64,000 nucleotides of DNA from Pandoraea anhela (GCF_902459655.1 NZ_CABPSB010000019.1:1-64000); one strand, 5' to 3'; shown: positions 1 through 8,570, counted from the first letter of the stretch. Translations and numbers: made by a program. The notes: generated by a model from the sequence alone, not told the origin.

Positions 1-1
1 G

Positions 2-49
2 GCGCTAAAGATGAAGACCCCGGCCGAGGCATTCGCTTTAGCCGCTTAA
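2..49 (+). CDS. possible C-terminal end of a transposase-like protein (cut by window edge)
   Basis: Frame 2 is open from the window edge to a TAA at 47-49 and reads ALKMKTPAEAFALAA. The 'K-T-P-A-E-A-F' pattern resembles the extreme C-terminus of IS30-type transposases, where an Arg-Pro-rich segment is followed by a K-T-P-A-E/D motif. Only 15 codons are visible, so this is a weak call. No terminal inverted repeat could be recognised downstream. Confidence 0.3.
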   Translation, partial: ALKMKTPAEAFALAA

Positions 50-182
50 CCTGTGCAGGTTTTGCTAGGTCAATACAGATGCGTCAAATTGTCGCGTCTT
101 CCCTACATGCGAACGCAAAGCATTTACGCCGTGAGACGACAGCACCTACAATGCCTGGTTCCCTGAGGTTCGCCGTTATCCG

Positions 183-200
183 ATGACGTCGTGACGTCAT
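183..200. promoter_or_regulatory. inverted repeat ATGACGTC-GT-GACGTCAT, candidate operator
   Basis: Two perfect 8-base arms separated by 2 bases lie 36 bases before the start of the DUF2946 gene. Position and symmetry fit a dimeric repressor site controlling the DUF2946/TonB-receptor pair. It does not match a regulator consensus I know, so the binding protein is unknown. Confidence 0.4.
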
Positions 201-236
201 CTCGAGACCTCGAATATCCTTATCCCCGGCCAAGGC

Positions 237-734
237 ATGCGCAAGCTCCGTCAGCATCGCGTCGCAATCGGGATCGCCTTGCTGGCGATCCTGCTGGCAG
301 CGCTCATGCCTGCGATTGCGCAATGGCGAGCCGCGACGCTGCAGGACCCGTTCGCGGTCTATTGCACTGTGCGGGGCACGCAGGCTTCACTCGGATCGAA
401 GACAACGCCGCGCGCCGACGCGCAGCGCGCACCAGTGCACGACGGCCATGCCGGTTACGACGACGCCCAGGCGCCGCCCGCTCAGGCCCAACCGTCGGCA
501 CTGCACGGCAGCCACGGTGGCGACAACCATGCCCTCGCCTCTGCCGACCACTGGGAAAAGTGTGGGTATTGCGCACTTTGGGCGCATCAGCCGCTCGTCG
601 CCACGACTTTTCATACCCCTGCACCTGCCACGCACGCTGGCATCGATGCCGCCCCCGGCGCATTGGCGCCGCACCACCTGCGCGCCCGCTTCTCCGACGC
701 GTTAGCGCGCGCGCCGCCGTCTCTGTCCGCCTGA
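237..734 (+). CDS. DUF2946 family protein
   Basis: 165 residues. An N-terminal hydrophobic segment (about residues 8-28, IGIALLAILLAALMPAIA) looks like a signal anchor or uncleaved signal. A His/Ala-rich middle follows (HDGHAG, LHGSHGGDNH), then a C-terminal H-W-E-K-C-G-Y-C-A-L-W motif around residue 105, which is the hallmark of DUF2946. Members of this family often sit beside TonB-dependent receptors, including copper-related ones, as here. The Cys pair and His-rich stretch suggest metal handling in the periplasm or at the inner membrane; that role is inferred. The start is ATG at 237, with AAGG immediately upstream. An overlapping + strand frame (191-1018) is a shadow. Confidence 0.75.
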   Translation: MRKLRQHRVAIGIALLAILLAALMPAIAQWRAATLQDPFAVYCTVRGTQASLGSKTTPRADAQRAPVHDGHAGYDDAQAPPAQAQPSALHGSHGGDNHALASADHWEKCGYCALWAHQPLVATTFHTPAPATHAGIDAAPGALAPHHLRARFSDALARAPPSLSA

Positions 735-929
735 TCGCTCCGACCTCCGGGCATTGCCTGTCAATGCCGGCGGCGACTGCCGAACGCACTACGCACTCCG
801 ATCGCCCATGCCGTCGTCCACGTTTATCGCGTGGAGGCGTCGCGTGTCGCGTCTATAAGAATCGCGTCAGTGACGATCGTCACCCCACGTTCATCAGGCG
901 ACCGTCGTACGGTCGCGAGAGAGACATTC

Positions 930-3242
930 ATGTCACGTTTCATGACGCAGAAGCCGTTGCAAACGGCCATCGCGCTCGCCCTCGCCTCACTGGGCGGCAC
1001 CGCACACGCACTCACTAACGATCCCGCCGCCACCGGTCTGAGCGTCGCCGTCGAGGCGACTCATGCCGCGACACATAAGGGCAACGCCACGGGCAAACCC
1101 ACGGACGCTCACACGAGCGCGGTCGCACCCGGCGCAATCACGGTCTCCTCGACGTCCGCATCCGCATTCATGCTGGCGCAAGCGACGACCCCATCGGTCA
1201 ACGCAATCGCCGCAGTCCCCACCGTCTCCGACCAGGCCGCTGCGCCGGTGGCGACACTGCCGGCGACAAACGTCACCGCAGCGGCCGAATCGCTCACCTC
1301 ACCGAGTGTCGATGAGCAGAAGGCGAACCTCTTTCAGACAGCGGGCTCGGTCGGCTTCGTCGATGCGAACACCTATCAGAACACCTACGCCTTCAACCTG
1401 CGCGACGTGCTCAAGGACAGCCCCGGCGTGTTCGTGCAAAACCGATACGGTCAGGAATTGCGGGTATCGATCCGTGGCTCGGGCATCGCACGCGGCTACC
1501 ACGTTCGCGGCCTTGAAATTCTGCAGGACGGCATTCCGACGAACTCGGCAGACGGCAGCGGCGACTACTATCAGATCGATCCGATGGGCCTGCGATCGAC
1601 CGAGATTTTCAAGGGGGGCAACGGCCTCACTTACGGTTCGACAACGCTCGGTGGCGCGCTGAACTTTGTAACGCCCACCGCCTATACAGCAGATGCCCCG
1701 AACCAGTTCAGGGTCGAAGGCGGCAGTTTCGGCACCGTGCGTGCCAGCGGCCAGATGTCGCGCATCTTTGGCCCTGTCGATGCGCTCGCAACCGTCACGC
1801 TCAATCGCTCCGACGGCTATCGGGACCATGCCAGGGGCAATTACGCTCAGATCAACGCGAACATCGGCTACAAGTTCTCGCCACGCGTGGAAACGCGATT
1901 CTTCTTCGGCGCGTACATCGTCGATCAGAAGCTGCCCGGCACGCTGTCCCTGTTCGACGCGCTCAACAATCCCACGAAAGCCGCCGCTTCGGCCGTCTCC
2001 GGCGATCAGGCGCGCAACACCCGTACCGAACGACTCGGCAACCTGACGACGCTGCGATTCGACGTCGGCCAACTCGACATCGCTTCGTGGGTCATCCACA
2101 AGAGTCTGTATCACCCGATCTTTCAGGTCATCGATCAGGACGGCTGGACTTACGGTGTCGCACCGCGCTACACGGCCAACCTGACGCTCGCCGGCATGCG
2201 CAACGACCTGATCGTGGGCGCGCGCTTCTTCGGCGGCAATACGAAAGCGGATCAGTATGTGAACGTGAACGGCAACCGCGGTGCACAAACGCTCGATGCC
2301 CGTCAGAGCGCGTACAACTATGAGGCGTATTTCGAGAACCGCCTGTTCTTCCTGCCAACGCTCGGCCTGATGGTCGGCGCAAAGGCATACCGGGATGTTC
2401 GCCAGTACATCGATTACGGCGGTGTGCCGGGCGACGTCAACTATCGCTCGACAAGCGCCGCCTACTCGGGCGTCAATCCGAAAATCGGTTTGATCTGGGA
2501 GCCACGCAAGGACGTTCAGGCATTCATCGACGTGACCCGTAGCGCCGACGTGCCCGACTTCACCGACCTGTCGCAGACGTTTGGCGCCACATCGCGCTTC
2601 GTTCCGCTGGCGTCACAACATGCGTGGACCATTGAAGCCGGCACGCGCGGCAAGCTCGATCGCGTGGCGTGGGACGTCACCGCGTATCGCTCGCTCGTGC
2701 GCGATCAATTGCTTCAGTACACGACGAATCCCGACATTCCCGCGTCCACGTTCAACGCGAACAAGACAGTCTTGCAAGGCCTCGAAGTCGGCGCGTCCAT
2801 CGATTTGTTAAAGAACGTTGTGGCCACGGGGGATCGTGTCACGCTGTCGCAGATCTGGAACTACAGCGACTTCCGGTTCCAGGACGATCCGCAGTACGGC
2901 AATAACCGGATCGCCGGCGTGCCGACGCATGTGCTGCGCACCACACTCGGCTACGCGCTCACGAATCGCTTCCAGATCTCGGCATCGCTCGACTGGGTGC
3001 CGACCGGCGCCTGGGTCGACTATGCCAACACGATGCGTGTGCCCGGTTACACGCTGATCGGCTTGCAGGCGTCGTATCTGGTGCAGCGCGGCGTGACGTT
3101 CTACGTCGACGCTCGCAATCTGACCGACAAGCGTTACGTTTCGGACTTCAGCACGGTCACGAGTGCCCGCACGGCAAATACGGCCGTTTTCTATCCGGGC
3201 GATGGCCGCAGTGTGTTCGCTGGCGTACGGTTCGCATTCTGA
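930..3242 (+). CDS. TonB-dependent outer-membrane receptor
   Basis: 770 residues from ATG 930, chosen because GAGAGAG lies just upstream and the start gives a normal signal peptide (residues 1-26, ending GGTAHA). The plug domain spans about residues 150-265 (LRDVLKDSPGVFVQ, then SIRGSG, FKGGNGLTYGS and LGGALNFVTP, typical plug motifs). The beta-barrel runs to a terminal aromatic residue (GVRFAF). It would import a metal chelate or similar ligand across the outer membrane using TonB energy. The preceding DUF2946 gene hints at metal, possibly copper or iron; this is inference. Odd feature: about 120 Ala/Thr/Val-rich residues separate the signal peptide from the plug, with no recognisable STN signalling domain. 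Confidence 0.9.
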   Translation: MSRFMTQKPLQTAIALALASLGGTAHALTNDPAATGLSVAVEATHAATHKGNATGKPTDAHTSAVAPGAITVSSTSASAFMLAQATTPSVNAIAAVPTVSDQAAAPVATLPATNVTAAAESLTSPSVDEQKANLFQTAGSVGFVDANTYQNTYAFNLRDVLKDSPGVFVQNRYGQELRVSIRGSGIARGYHVRGLEILQDGIPTNSADGSGDYYQIDPMGLRSTEIFKGGNGLTYGSTTLGGALNFVTPTAYTADAPNQFRVEGGSFGTVRASGQMSRIFGPVDALATVTLNRSDGYRDHARGNYAQINANIGYKFSPRVETRFFFGAYIVDQKLPGTLSLFDALNNPTKAAASAVSGDQARNTRTERLGNLTTLRFDVGQLDIASWVIHKSLYHPIFQVIDQDGWTYGVAPRYTANLTLAGMRNDLIVGARFFGGNTKADQYVNVNGNRGAQTLDARQSAYNYEAYFENRLFFLPTLGLMVGAKAYRDVRQYIDYGGVPGDVNYRSTSAAYSGVNPKIGLIWEPRKDVQAFIDVTRSADVPDFTDLSQTFGATSRFVPLASQHAWTIEAGTRGKLDRVAWDVTAYRSLVRDQLLQYTTNPDIPASTFNANKTVLQGLEVGASIDLLKNVVATGDRVTLSQIWNYSDFRFQDDPQYGNNRIAGVPTHVLRTTLGYALTNRFQISASLDWVPTGAWVDYANTMRVPGYTLIGLQASYLVQRGVTFYVDARNLTDKRYVSDFSTVTSARTANTAVFYPGDGRSVFAGVRFAF

Positions 3243-3290
3243 CCATACGCACCGCTCACCGTCGCGAACGCCAGTCGACGCGTCACCCAT

Positions 3291-3316
3291 GCGCAACGCC
3301 TGTTAAGGCGTTGCGC
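3291..3316. terminator. hairpin between convergent genes (bidirectional terminator candidate)
   Basis: A perfect 10-base stem (GCGCAACGCC / GGCGTTGCGC) with a 6-base loop sits between the convergent TonB receptor and cytochrome b561 genes. There is no long T-run on either side, so it may act as a transcript 3'-end stabiliser rather than a strong intrinsic terminator. Confidence 0.5.
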
Positions 3317-3348
3317 ACTCCGTGCATTTTCGCTACGGCGACAAGCGC

Positions 3349-3921
3349 TCAGAGCATGCGACGCAGCGTATCGTCGCGACGGAAATAGTGATGCCATAGC
3401 GCCGCCAGGGCGTGCAGCCCGATCACCCAATAAAACGCGCTTCCCAGCGTCTCGTGAATTTCCTTGATCGACCGGCGCAGTGCATCGTCCTTGTCGACGA
3501 ACTGCGGCAACGCGACATCGAGCCCCGGAATCGTCAATACGTGTCCACCTGCATTCAGCGTGAGATAGCCCAGCACGGGCTGCGCGAACAGGAAGACATA
3601 GAGCAGCAGATGGACGACGGACGATCCCACGCGCACCAGCCATCCTTGCCCCGGCAACGCCGCCGGCGCCCCTTTGACGAGCCGCCAAAGCAGCCTGGGC
3701 ACTGCCAGCACCAGTACGGCGATCCCCGCCCACTCGTGAATCGTCATCGACAGCGCGCGCGGCGCACTGCCCTTGGGCAGGTATCCCTTGGTGATCACCG
3801 CCGCATAAGCGATCACGATCAGCAACGCGACCGCCCAGTGAAAGAAGATTGCAGGCGGTGCATACCGCTCGATAGACATGAGCGGCGCGCCGAGGGAGGG
3901 GTACTTGATCGCTTTGGCCAT
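3349..3921 (-). CDS. cytochrome b561 family protein
   Basis: 190 residues with four predicted membrane helices. Histidines typical of b561 haem ligands are visible: FFHWAVAL in helix 1, TIHEWAG in helix 2, and LHALAALWHHYF in helix 4. The family transfers electrons across the inner membrane and can act as a superoxide:quinone oxidoreductase. The start MAKAIKYP was chosen because AGAGGAG lies 10 bases upstream. An internal Met (MSIERYAPPAIFFHW) is the more usual family start and remains possible (3879). It is convergent with the TonB receptor and has no operon partner. Confidence 0.85.
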   Translation of the reverse strand: MAKAIKYPSLGAPLMSIERYAPPAIFFHWAVALLIVIAYAAVITKGYLPKGSAPRALSMTIHEWAGIAVLVLAVPRLLWRLVKGAPAALPGQGWLVRVGSSVVHLLLYVFLFAQPVLGYLTLNAGGHVLTIPGLDVALPQFVDKDDALRRSIKEIHETLGSAFYWVIGLHALAALWHHYFRRDDTLRRML

Positions 3922-4019
3922 CTCGGGGGGACTCCTCTGCTGTTTAGGGGGCGCCCCCATTATCGCGTTCGTCCCATGTCACGAAAAGGTCGCAAATCGT
4001 CACATTTTGTTACTCGAAC

Positions 4020-4184
4020 TCTCTCCCGACATTCGGATTCCTCCTTCCCATGGGTCGACGCGCAATGCCGACAATATGCCCTCGGCGCTTACCGTCACGT
4101 GCGGGGCGCCTCATCGATGAACCTCCTTGGCCGGCGCACCTCCGGCCGGCCTTTAAAGCCCCGCCTGCGGGGCTTTCTTTTTTT
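4020..4184 (+). ncRNA. candidate small RNA with exposed CCUCCUU motifs
   Basis: The terminator at 4155-4184 has no coding gene upstream on its strand: the nearest gene is antisense. The upstream 130 bases carry two CCTCCTT sequences complementary to Shine-Dalgarno sites, plus ACCTCCG at about 4138. Small RNAs with C-rich anti-SD loops are known in proteobacteria. The 5' end is a guess, as no promoter was recognised. Confidence 0.3.
4155..4184 (+). terminator. rho-independent terminator
   Basis: AAAGCCCCGCCTGCGGGGCTTT stem-loop followed by CTTTTTTT. This is a textbook intrinsic terminator on the + strand. It has no protein-coding gene in front of it. Confidence 0.85.
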
Positions 4185-4222
4185 GTCGCAACCACCCGAG
4201 GCGCAAACCGGCACATCGAGAG

Positions 4223-4290
4223 CCGATGCACATCGCTGGAGCCATCACCGAGCCGTCTCGCTGCGGAGCAACATTCGCAATGTGCATCGG
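4223..4290 (+). repeat. 11-base inverted repeat with alternative pairing
   Basis: CCGATGCACAT (4223-4233) pairs perfectly with ATGTGCATCGG (4280-4290). Part of the second arm (TCGGTGA, 4287-4293) can instead pair with TCACCGA (4245-4251), so two mutually exclusive folds are possible. It lies about 220 bases before the aldo/keto reductase start. Confidence 0.4.
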
Positions 4291-4508
4291 TGAGGCCAGC
4301 TTATCCTGGCAAGCCGGCTAAAGGTCTGTGAACTATCCGAGAGATTGAGGGTACGAATGCGAAAGCGGAGATGTCTGTACTGCGTCTAGGACGAATCCGA
4401 GGCAAAAGATAGGACGGCACCTCGAAGTGTTGCGCACAGCCCTCAAGACACTGGTCATCGCTCGACTTGCAGGCTGATAATGGTCACCAAAATCCAGGAG
4501 GACAGATC

Positions 4509-5342
4509 ATGCGAAACATTACTTTCCCTCAAGGCAGCACCGTACCGGTTCTCGGTCAGGGCACTTGGATGATGGGCGAAAAACCTGAGCGGCGACGTGA
4601 AGAAATCGCGGCGTTGCGACTGGGAGTGTCGCTGGGTATGACGCTCGTGGACACAGCGGAAATGTACGGCGAAGGCGCAACGGAGCGTCTGGTTGGCGAA
4701 GCGCTCGACGGTCTGCGCGACGAAGTGTTTCTCGTCAGCAAGGTGTATCCGCACAACGCGTCGCGGCGCGGCGTGATCGCCGCTTGCGAGCGAAGCCTCT
4801 CGCGCTTGCGCACCGATCGCATCGATCTCTACCTGCTTCACTGGCGTGGCGACGTACCGCTCGAAGAAACGATTGCCGGCTTCGAAGCGTTGATCGGCGC
4901 GGGCAAGATCCGCCAATGGGGCGTGAGCAACTTCGATACGGACGACATGGAGGAACTGTTCGAGGCACCGGGGGGCGATGCGTGCGCCACCGATCAAGTG
5001 CTGTTCAACCTCTCGCGACGTGGTCCCGAGTACGATCTCGCGCCATGGCTCGCAGCCAGAAAACGCCCGATGATGGCTTACTCGCCGATCGAACAGGGAC
5101 GACTGCCGACGAGCGGCGTGCTCGGCGAGATTGCCCGCAAACGCCACGTCGAGCCGCTACAGATTGCGCTGGCGTGGGTCCTGAGCCGGCCGGGTGTCAT
5201 CGCCATTCCGAAGGCCGGGTCCGAAGCGCATGTGCGCGCCAACCGCGCGGCCCACGACATCGAACTGACGGCCGAGGAATTCGCATTGCTCGATCACCAC
5301 TTCGAAGCGCCGTCTCGCAAACGTCCGCTGGAAATGATCTGA
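4509..5342 (+). CDS. aldo/keto reductase
   Basis: 277 residues, normal for small bacterial aldo/keto reductases. Family features are D-T-A-E-M-Y-G (catalytic Asp and Tyr, near residue 50), L-V-S-K-V-Y (catalytic Lys), L-H-W-R-G (catalytic His) and the GVSNFD segment. IAIPKAGS near the C-terminus is the NADPH 2'-phosphate site. It reduces aldehydes or ketones with NADPH; the substrate is unknown. The start ATG 4509 follows AGGAGG with ideal spacing. The gene is on its own strand run with the DadA-like gene 83 bases downstream, which may be co-transcribed. Confidence 0.9.
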   Translation: MRNITFPQGSTVPVLGQGTWMMGEKPERRREEIAALRLGVSLGMTLVDTAEMYGEGATERLVGEALDGLRDEVFLVSKVYPHNASRRGVIAACERSLSRLRTDRIDLYLLHWRGDVPLEETIAGFEALIGAGKIRQWGVSNFDTDDMEELFEAPGGDACATDQVLFNLSRRGPEYDLAPWLAARKRPMMAYSPIEQGRLPTSGVLGEIARKRHVEPLQIALAWVLSRPGVIAIPKAGSEAHVRANRAAHDIELTAEEFALLDHHFEAPSRKRPLEMI

Positions 5343-5425
5343 GCGCTTGCAAATTTTGAGGGCGCTCGGCCGTACGCGCCCAACGCAGTACACTAAGCGC
5401 TTCCGAATTTTTGCAGGACGGCTTC

Positions 5426-6694
5426 ATGAGCGATTCACGTCCCGTCGTCGTTATCGGGGGCGGTTTGGTCGGCGTGTGTACCGCCGCCTATCTTCAACGT
5501 GCCGGTCATCGTGTCACGATCGTCGATCGGCAATCGGCACGTCAGGCCGCCTCGCTTGGCAACGCCGGTTGCATCAACGGTTCGTCGGTCGTCCCGATCG
5601 CCATGCCCGGTGTGCTTTGGCAAGTTCCCGGCTGGCTGATGCAACCGGACGGGCCGCTCGTGCTGCGCTGGCGCTATCTGCCGCGTATGGTGCCGTGGCT
5701 CACGCGCTTCGTCGTCGCCAGTCAGCCGGCACAAGTTGCAGCACAGGCACGTGCGTTGCGCGCCCTGCTCGGCCCCGCGCTAGATGCCTATCAGCCGTTG
5801 CTGGACGATGCCGATGCAAACGATCTGGTCACGCGTCGCGGCTACCTGATCGCATACTCCAGTGAGCGCGGCATGACGGGAGACGAGGGCGGAATGGCGC
5901 TGCGCCGAGACAACGGTGTGCAGATAGAAACGCTGGATGCGGGTGCCCTCCGCGAATTCGAGCCGACGCTGTCGAACGACTTCATCGGTGCGCGTTATAT
6001 CAGCGAGACGGGGCATACCTCGGATCCGGGTGCGCTGCTTGCGCGTTTGACGGCGCAAGTGGTGACGCGGGGCGGTCGTATCGTCGATGCCGCCGCCACG
6101 GCTATCGAGACCAACGGCGCGCGAGCCGTCGCGGTACACACCGATAAGGGCCGGGAGCCGGCAAGTGCGGTCGTCGTCGCGGCGGGGGCGTGGTCGGCAC
6201 CATTCGTGCGTCAATTGGGCGACAGCATCGTCTTCGACACCGAGCGCGGCTATCACGTGGAGATACCCACGCCGCAGGAAATGCCGTCGCGCCCGGTGAT
6301 GTGGGCGGAAGGCAAGTTGTTTGCAACGCCGATGGCGGGCCGTCTGCGCGGCGCGGGCACGGTTGAGCTGGCCGGGTTGAAAGCCCCGCCGAACTGGCGG
6401 CGTGCCGATCTCCTGTTAAGTCAGTTGCACAAGATGTTCCCCGGTGCGGTGCAGGGCGTGAAATCAACGCAATCGGTTGACGGTGCACGCTGGCAGGGAT
6501 TTCGTCCGAGCACGCCCGACTCTTTGCCGGTGCTCGGTGCGGCGTCGAAGGTGCCGAATGCGTTTTATGCGTTCGGCCACGGGCACGTCGGACTGACGGC
6601 AGCCGCATCCACCGGTCGCGCGATCGCCACGCTGGTGAACGGAGAGCGACCCGCCATCGATCTCTCGCCGTTCTCTATCGGACGATTCCGCTGA
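5426..6694 (+). CDS. FAD-dependent D-amino-acid dehydrogenase-like oxidoreductase (DadA family)
   Basis: 422 residues. The N-terminal VVVIGGGLVGVCTA is the FAD-binding Rossmann motif (GxGxxG), followed by an acidic D in 'TIVDRQS'. LGNAGCINGSS is typical of the DAO/DadA family, and the C-terminal GFRPSTPDSLPVLG and GHGHVGLT segments complete the FAD site. The enzyme probably oxidises a D-amino acid or related amine to the keto acid, passing electrons to the respiratory chain. The start MSDSRP is preceded by AGGAC. No racemase or RidA is adjacent, so the substrate cannot be set from context. Confidence 0.85.
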   Translation: MSDSRPVVVIGGGLVGVCTAAYLQRAGHRVTIVDRQSARQAASLGNAGCINGSSVVPIAMPGVLWQVPGWLMQPDGPLVLRWRYLPRMVPWLTRFVVASQPAQVAAQARALRALLGPALDAYQPLLDDADANDLVTRRGYLIAYSSERGMTGDEGGMALRRDNGVQIETLDAGALREFEPTLSNDFIGARYISETGHTSDPGALLARLTAQVVTRGGRIVDAAATAIETNGARAVAVHTDKGREPASAVVVAAGAWSAPFVRQLGDSIVFDTERGYHVEIPTPQEMPSRPVMWAEGKLFATPMAGRLRGAGTVELAGLKAPPNWRRADLLLSQLHKMFPGAVQGVKSTQSVDGARWQGFRPSTPDSLPVLGAASKVPNAFYAFGHGHVGLTAAASTGRAIATLVNGERPAIDLSPFSIGRFR

Positions 6695-6878
6695 GGGACC
6701 ACTGACCTGGCGGCAGCACGCCGATGTCAGACGGTGTTGGCTTTGCGGACATCGGCGCCGCCGGCGGCTCGTTAGCGGTGGCGCTCAGCAGCCCTCACCC
6801 CGCTTTGGCCAACCGGGATGCGCCAGCACACCGAGGGCGCATCTCGCGACGATCAATTGACGGTCACGCGCTTGCCGC

Positions 6879-7880
6879 TCAGCCCTGGCACACGGACGCG
6901 ACGATGTCGCACGAACGCAGGCGGAGCGCCGGGTCATAAATGTCGCTGACGAGCATCAGCTCATCAGCCTGCGTACGCTCGACGAGATCGGAGAGCCCGG
7001 CCTTCACGCGCTCGGGCCCGCCCACGACCGCCACGCCGAGGAATGCTTCGACCGAATGCTGCTCAGCCGGATCCCAACGCTCGTCCATATCGCTCACCGG
7101 CGGCTGCAACTTCAGGCTCTGTCCGCGCATGAGCGCCAGAATCTTCTGTTGTGACGATGTCGCCAGGAACGCCGCCTCTTCATCGGTCGGGGCGGCAATG
7201 ACCGGTGCGCCGACCATCACGTACGGCTTGTCCAGCACGGCCGATGGGCGGAACAGTTCGCGGTAGATACGAATCGCGTCGAACAGGAAACGCGGCGCGA
7301 AATGCGATGCAAACGCATACGGCAGGCCCAAATGCGCCGCGAGTTGCGCCGAGTAAAGCGACGAACCTAGCAGCCAGACAGGAATGTCGCTCCCCGCCCC
7401 GGGCGTGGCCACGAGACGTTGCCCCGGCTGTGCAGGCGCGAGCAGTGCTCGCAACTCGGCCACTTGCTCGGGGAAGTCGTCGCCGTTGCCCAAACGGTCG
7501 CGGCGCAGCGCGCGCATCGTCGCCTGATCGGCGCCGGGCGCGCGTCCCAACCCCAAGTCGATGCGCCCGGGATACAGCGCCGCCAGCGTGCCGAATTGCT
7601 CCGCGATGACCAGCGGGGGATGGTTCGGCAGCATGACGCCGCCCGAACCCACACGAATGCGCGACGTTTTGTCCGCCACATGACCGATCAGCAGCGAGGT
7701 CGCGGAACTGGCGATGCCGTCCATGTTGTGGTGCTCGGCCAGCCAGAAACGCGTAAATCCCAGCCGCTCGACATGCTGGGCGAGTTCCGTGGACTGTTTC
7801 AGGGCTTCGGCCACCGTGCCGCCGGCGCGCACCGGCACCAGGTCCAGCATCGAGAGGGCTGTCTTCGACAAACTGCTCAT
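6879..7880 (-). CDS. LLM-class flavin-dependent oxidoreductase
   Basis: 333 residues of the bacterial luciferase-like monooxygenase fold. The segment [11 protein letters not shown] (about residues 45-55) is the hallmark of this subgroup, followed by [17 protein letters not shown] and the [16 protein letters not shown] segment. It uses reduced FMN and oxygen; the substrate is unknown. It is divergent from an HxlR regulator 157 bases away, an arrangement common for quinone- or aldehyde-responsive oxidoreductases. Confidence 0.88.
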   Translation of the reverse strand: MSSLSKTALSMLDLVPVRAGGTVAEALKQSTELAQHVERLGFTRFWLAEHHNMDGIASSATSLLIGHVADKTSRIRVGSGGVMLPNHPPLVIAEQFGTLAALYPGRIDLGLGRAPGADQATMRALRRDRLGNGDDFPEQVAELRALLAPAQPGQRLVATPGAGSDIPVWLLGSSLYSAQLAAHLGLPYAFASHFAPRFLFDAIRIYRELFRPSAVLDKPYVMVGAPVIAAPTDEEAAFLATSSQQKILALMRGQSLKLQPPVSDMDERWDPAEQHSVEAFLGVAVVGGPERVKAGLSDLVERTQADELMLVSDIYDPALRLRSCDIVASVCQG

Positions 7881-8003
7881 GGGGTTCTCCGTTAGCTCGT
7901 GCGCGCTCGCACCACCGGTCCGATGACTTCAGGTTCACTCACACGGGGTGACGCGCACTATCGCCACAAAGTATAGTGACGAAGGGTCGAAATCCCCAGT
8001 AGG

Positions 8004-8034
8004 CACCTTTTAGTTGAATAGTCACCATTTAGTT
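8004..8034. promoter_or_regulatory. direct repeat CACCnnTTTAGTT, candidate HxlR operator
   Basis: CACCTTTTAGTT (8004-8015) and CACCATTTAGTT (8023-8034) repeat with a 19-base period immediately before the HxlR start, inside the divergent promoter region with the LLM oxidoreductase. HxlR-type regulators commonly bind tandem sites in the spacer to the gene they control. Confidence 0.45.
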
Positions 8035-8037
8035 ACC

Positions 8038-8490
8038 ATGAACACTCGCGAACCCTTCGTCTTCGAGGAAACCTGCGTGCCGCGTCGCGTGCTAGAACTC
8101 TTCAGCGTGAAGTGGACGAGCATGGTGCTGTACGCATTGCAGTGCGGCACCACGCGCACCGGCGAGTTGCAGCGTCGTCTGCCCGGCATTTCGAAGAAGA
8201 TGCTCACGCAGACGTTGCGCGAACTGGAGCGCGACGGGCTCATCCACCGCGAGGTGTACGCCGTCGTGCCGCCTAAGGTCGAGTACTCGCTCACCCCATT
8301 GGGCGAATTGTTCATCGAGCCGATCGAGATGCTTTACCGCTGGGGCAACCAGCACGCCGATGTCCTCGCACAACTGAGCCTTCGCCGTGGAAAGCCCACG
8401 CAAAAGGGGACTGTCGGCGCAAACGACAACATCGACAATATCGACGAGAGCGAAGACAGCGACGACGACATTCCCCCCGGGAACGCCTAG
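8038..8490 (+). CDS. HxlR family transcriptional regulator
   Basis: 150 residues from ATG 8038. An in-frame TTG at 8014 would add 8 residues, and neither start has a clear Shine-Dalgarno. The winged helix covers about residues 15-100 (W-T-S-M-V-L-Y-A-L, G-I-S-K-K-M-L-T-Q-T-L-R-E-L-E-R-D-G-L-I, then Y-S-L-T-P-L-G). A Cys at the start of the domain (FEETCVPRRVLELF) is in the place of the redox-sensing Cys of HxlR/YodB proteins. The C-terminal tail is unusually acidic (NDNIDNIDESEDSDDD). It probably represses the divergent LLM oxidoreductase and itself. Confidence 0.88.
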   Translation: MNTREPFVFEETCVPRRVLELFSVKWTSMVLYALQCGTTRTGELQRRLPGISKKMLTQTLRELERDGLIHREVYAVVPPKVEYSLTPLGELFIEPIEMLYRWGNQHADVLAQLSLRRGKPTQKGTVGANDNIDNIDESEDSDDDIPPGNA

Positions 8491-8530
8491 GACACCGAAG
8501 CCAGTCCCTAGCAGCAACACCGCCACATCG

Positions 8531-8570
8531 CCCTACAGCCCTATTGCCCTATTGCTCTATTGCCCTCACG
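8531..8570. repeat. 8-base tandem repeat (CCCTATTG)
   Basis: Five 8-base units are visible: CCCTACAG, CCCTATTG, CCCTATTG, CTCTATTG, CCCTCACG. The three central ones are nearly identical. The array lies in the 246-base gap between the HxlR gene and the patatin-like gene, about 170 bases before the latter's start. Copy-number change would shift spacing in that upstream region. Confidence 0.55.

Larger units (their letters stand above)
3922..4508. other. 587-base gene-free stretch with terminator and inverted repeats
   Basis: No convincing coding frame. It holds two CCTCCTT motifs (4040-4046 and 4122-4128), a GC-rich hairpin around 4129-4152 (GGCCGG / CCGGCC), a strong intrinsic terminator at 4155-4184, and a separate 11-base inverted repeat (4223-4290). 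It may encode a small RNA ending at the terminator. No clear sigma-70 promoter was found. Confidence 0.5.

Noticed and set aside
1299-2288. Minus-strand frame of 329 codons inside the TonB receptor gene
   Set aside because: Shadow of the + strand receptor; composition and lack of motifs do not support a gene.
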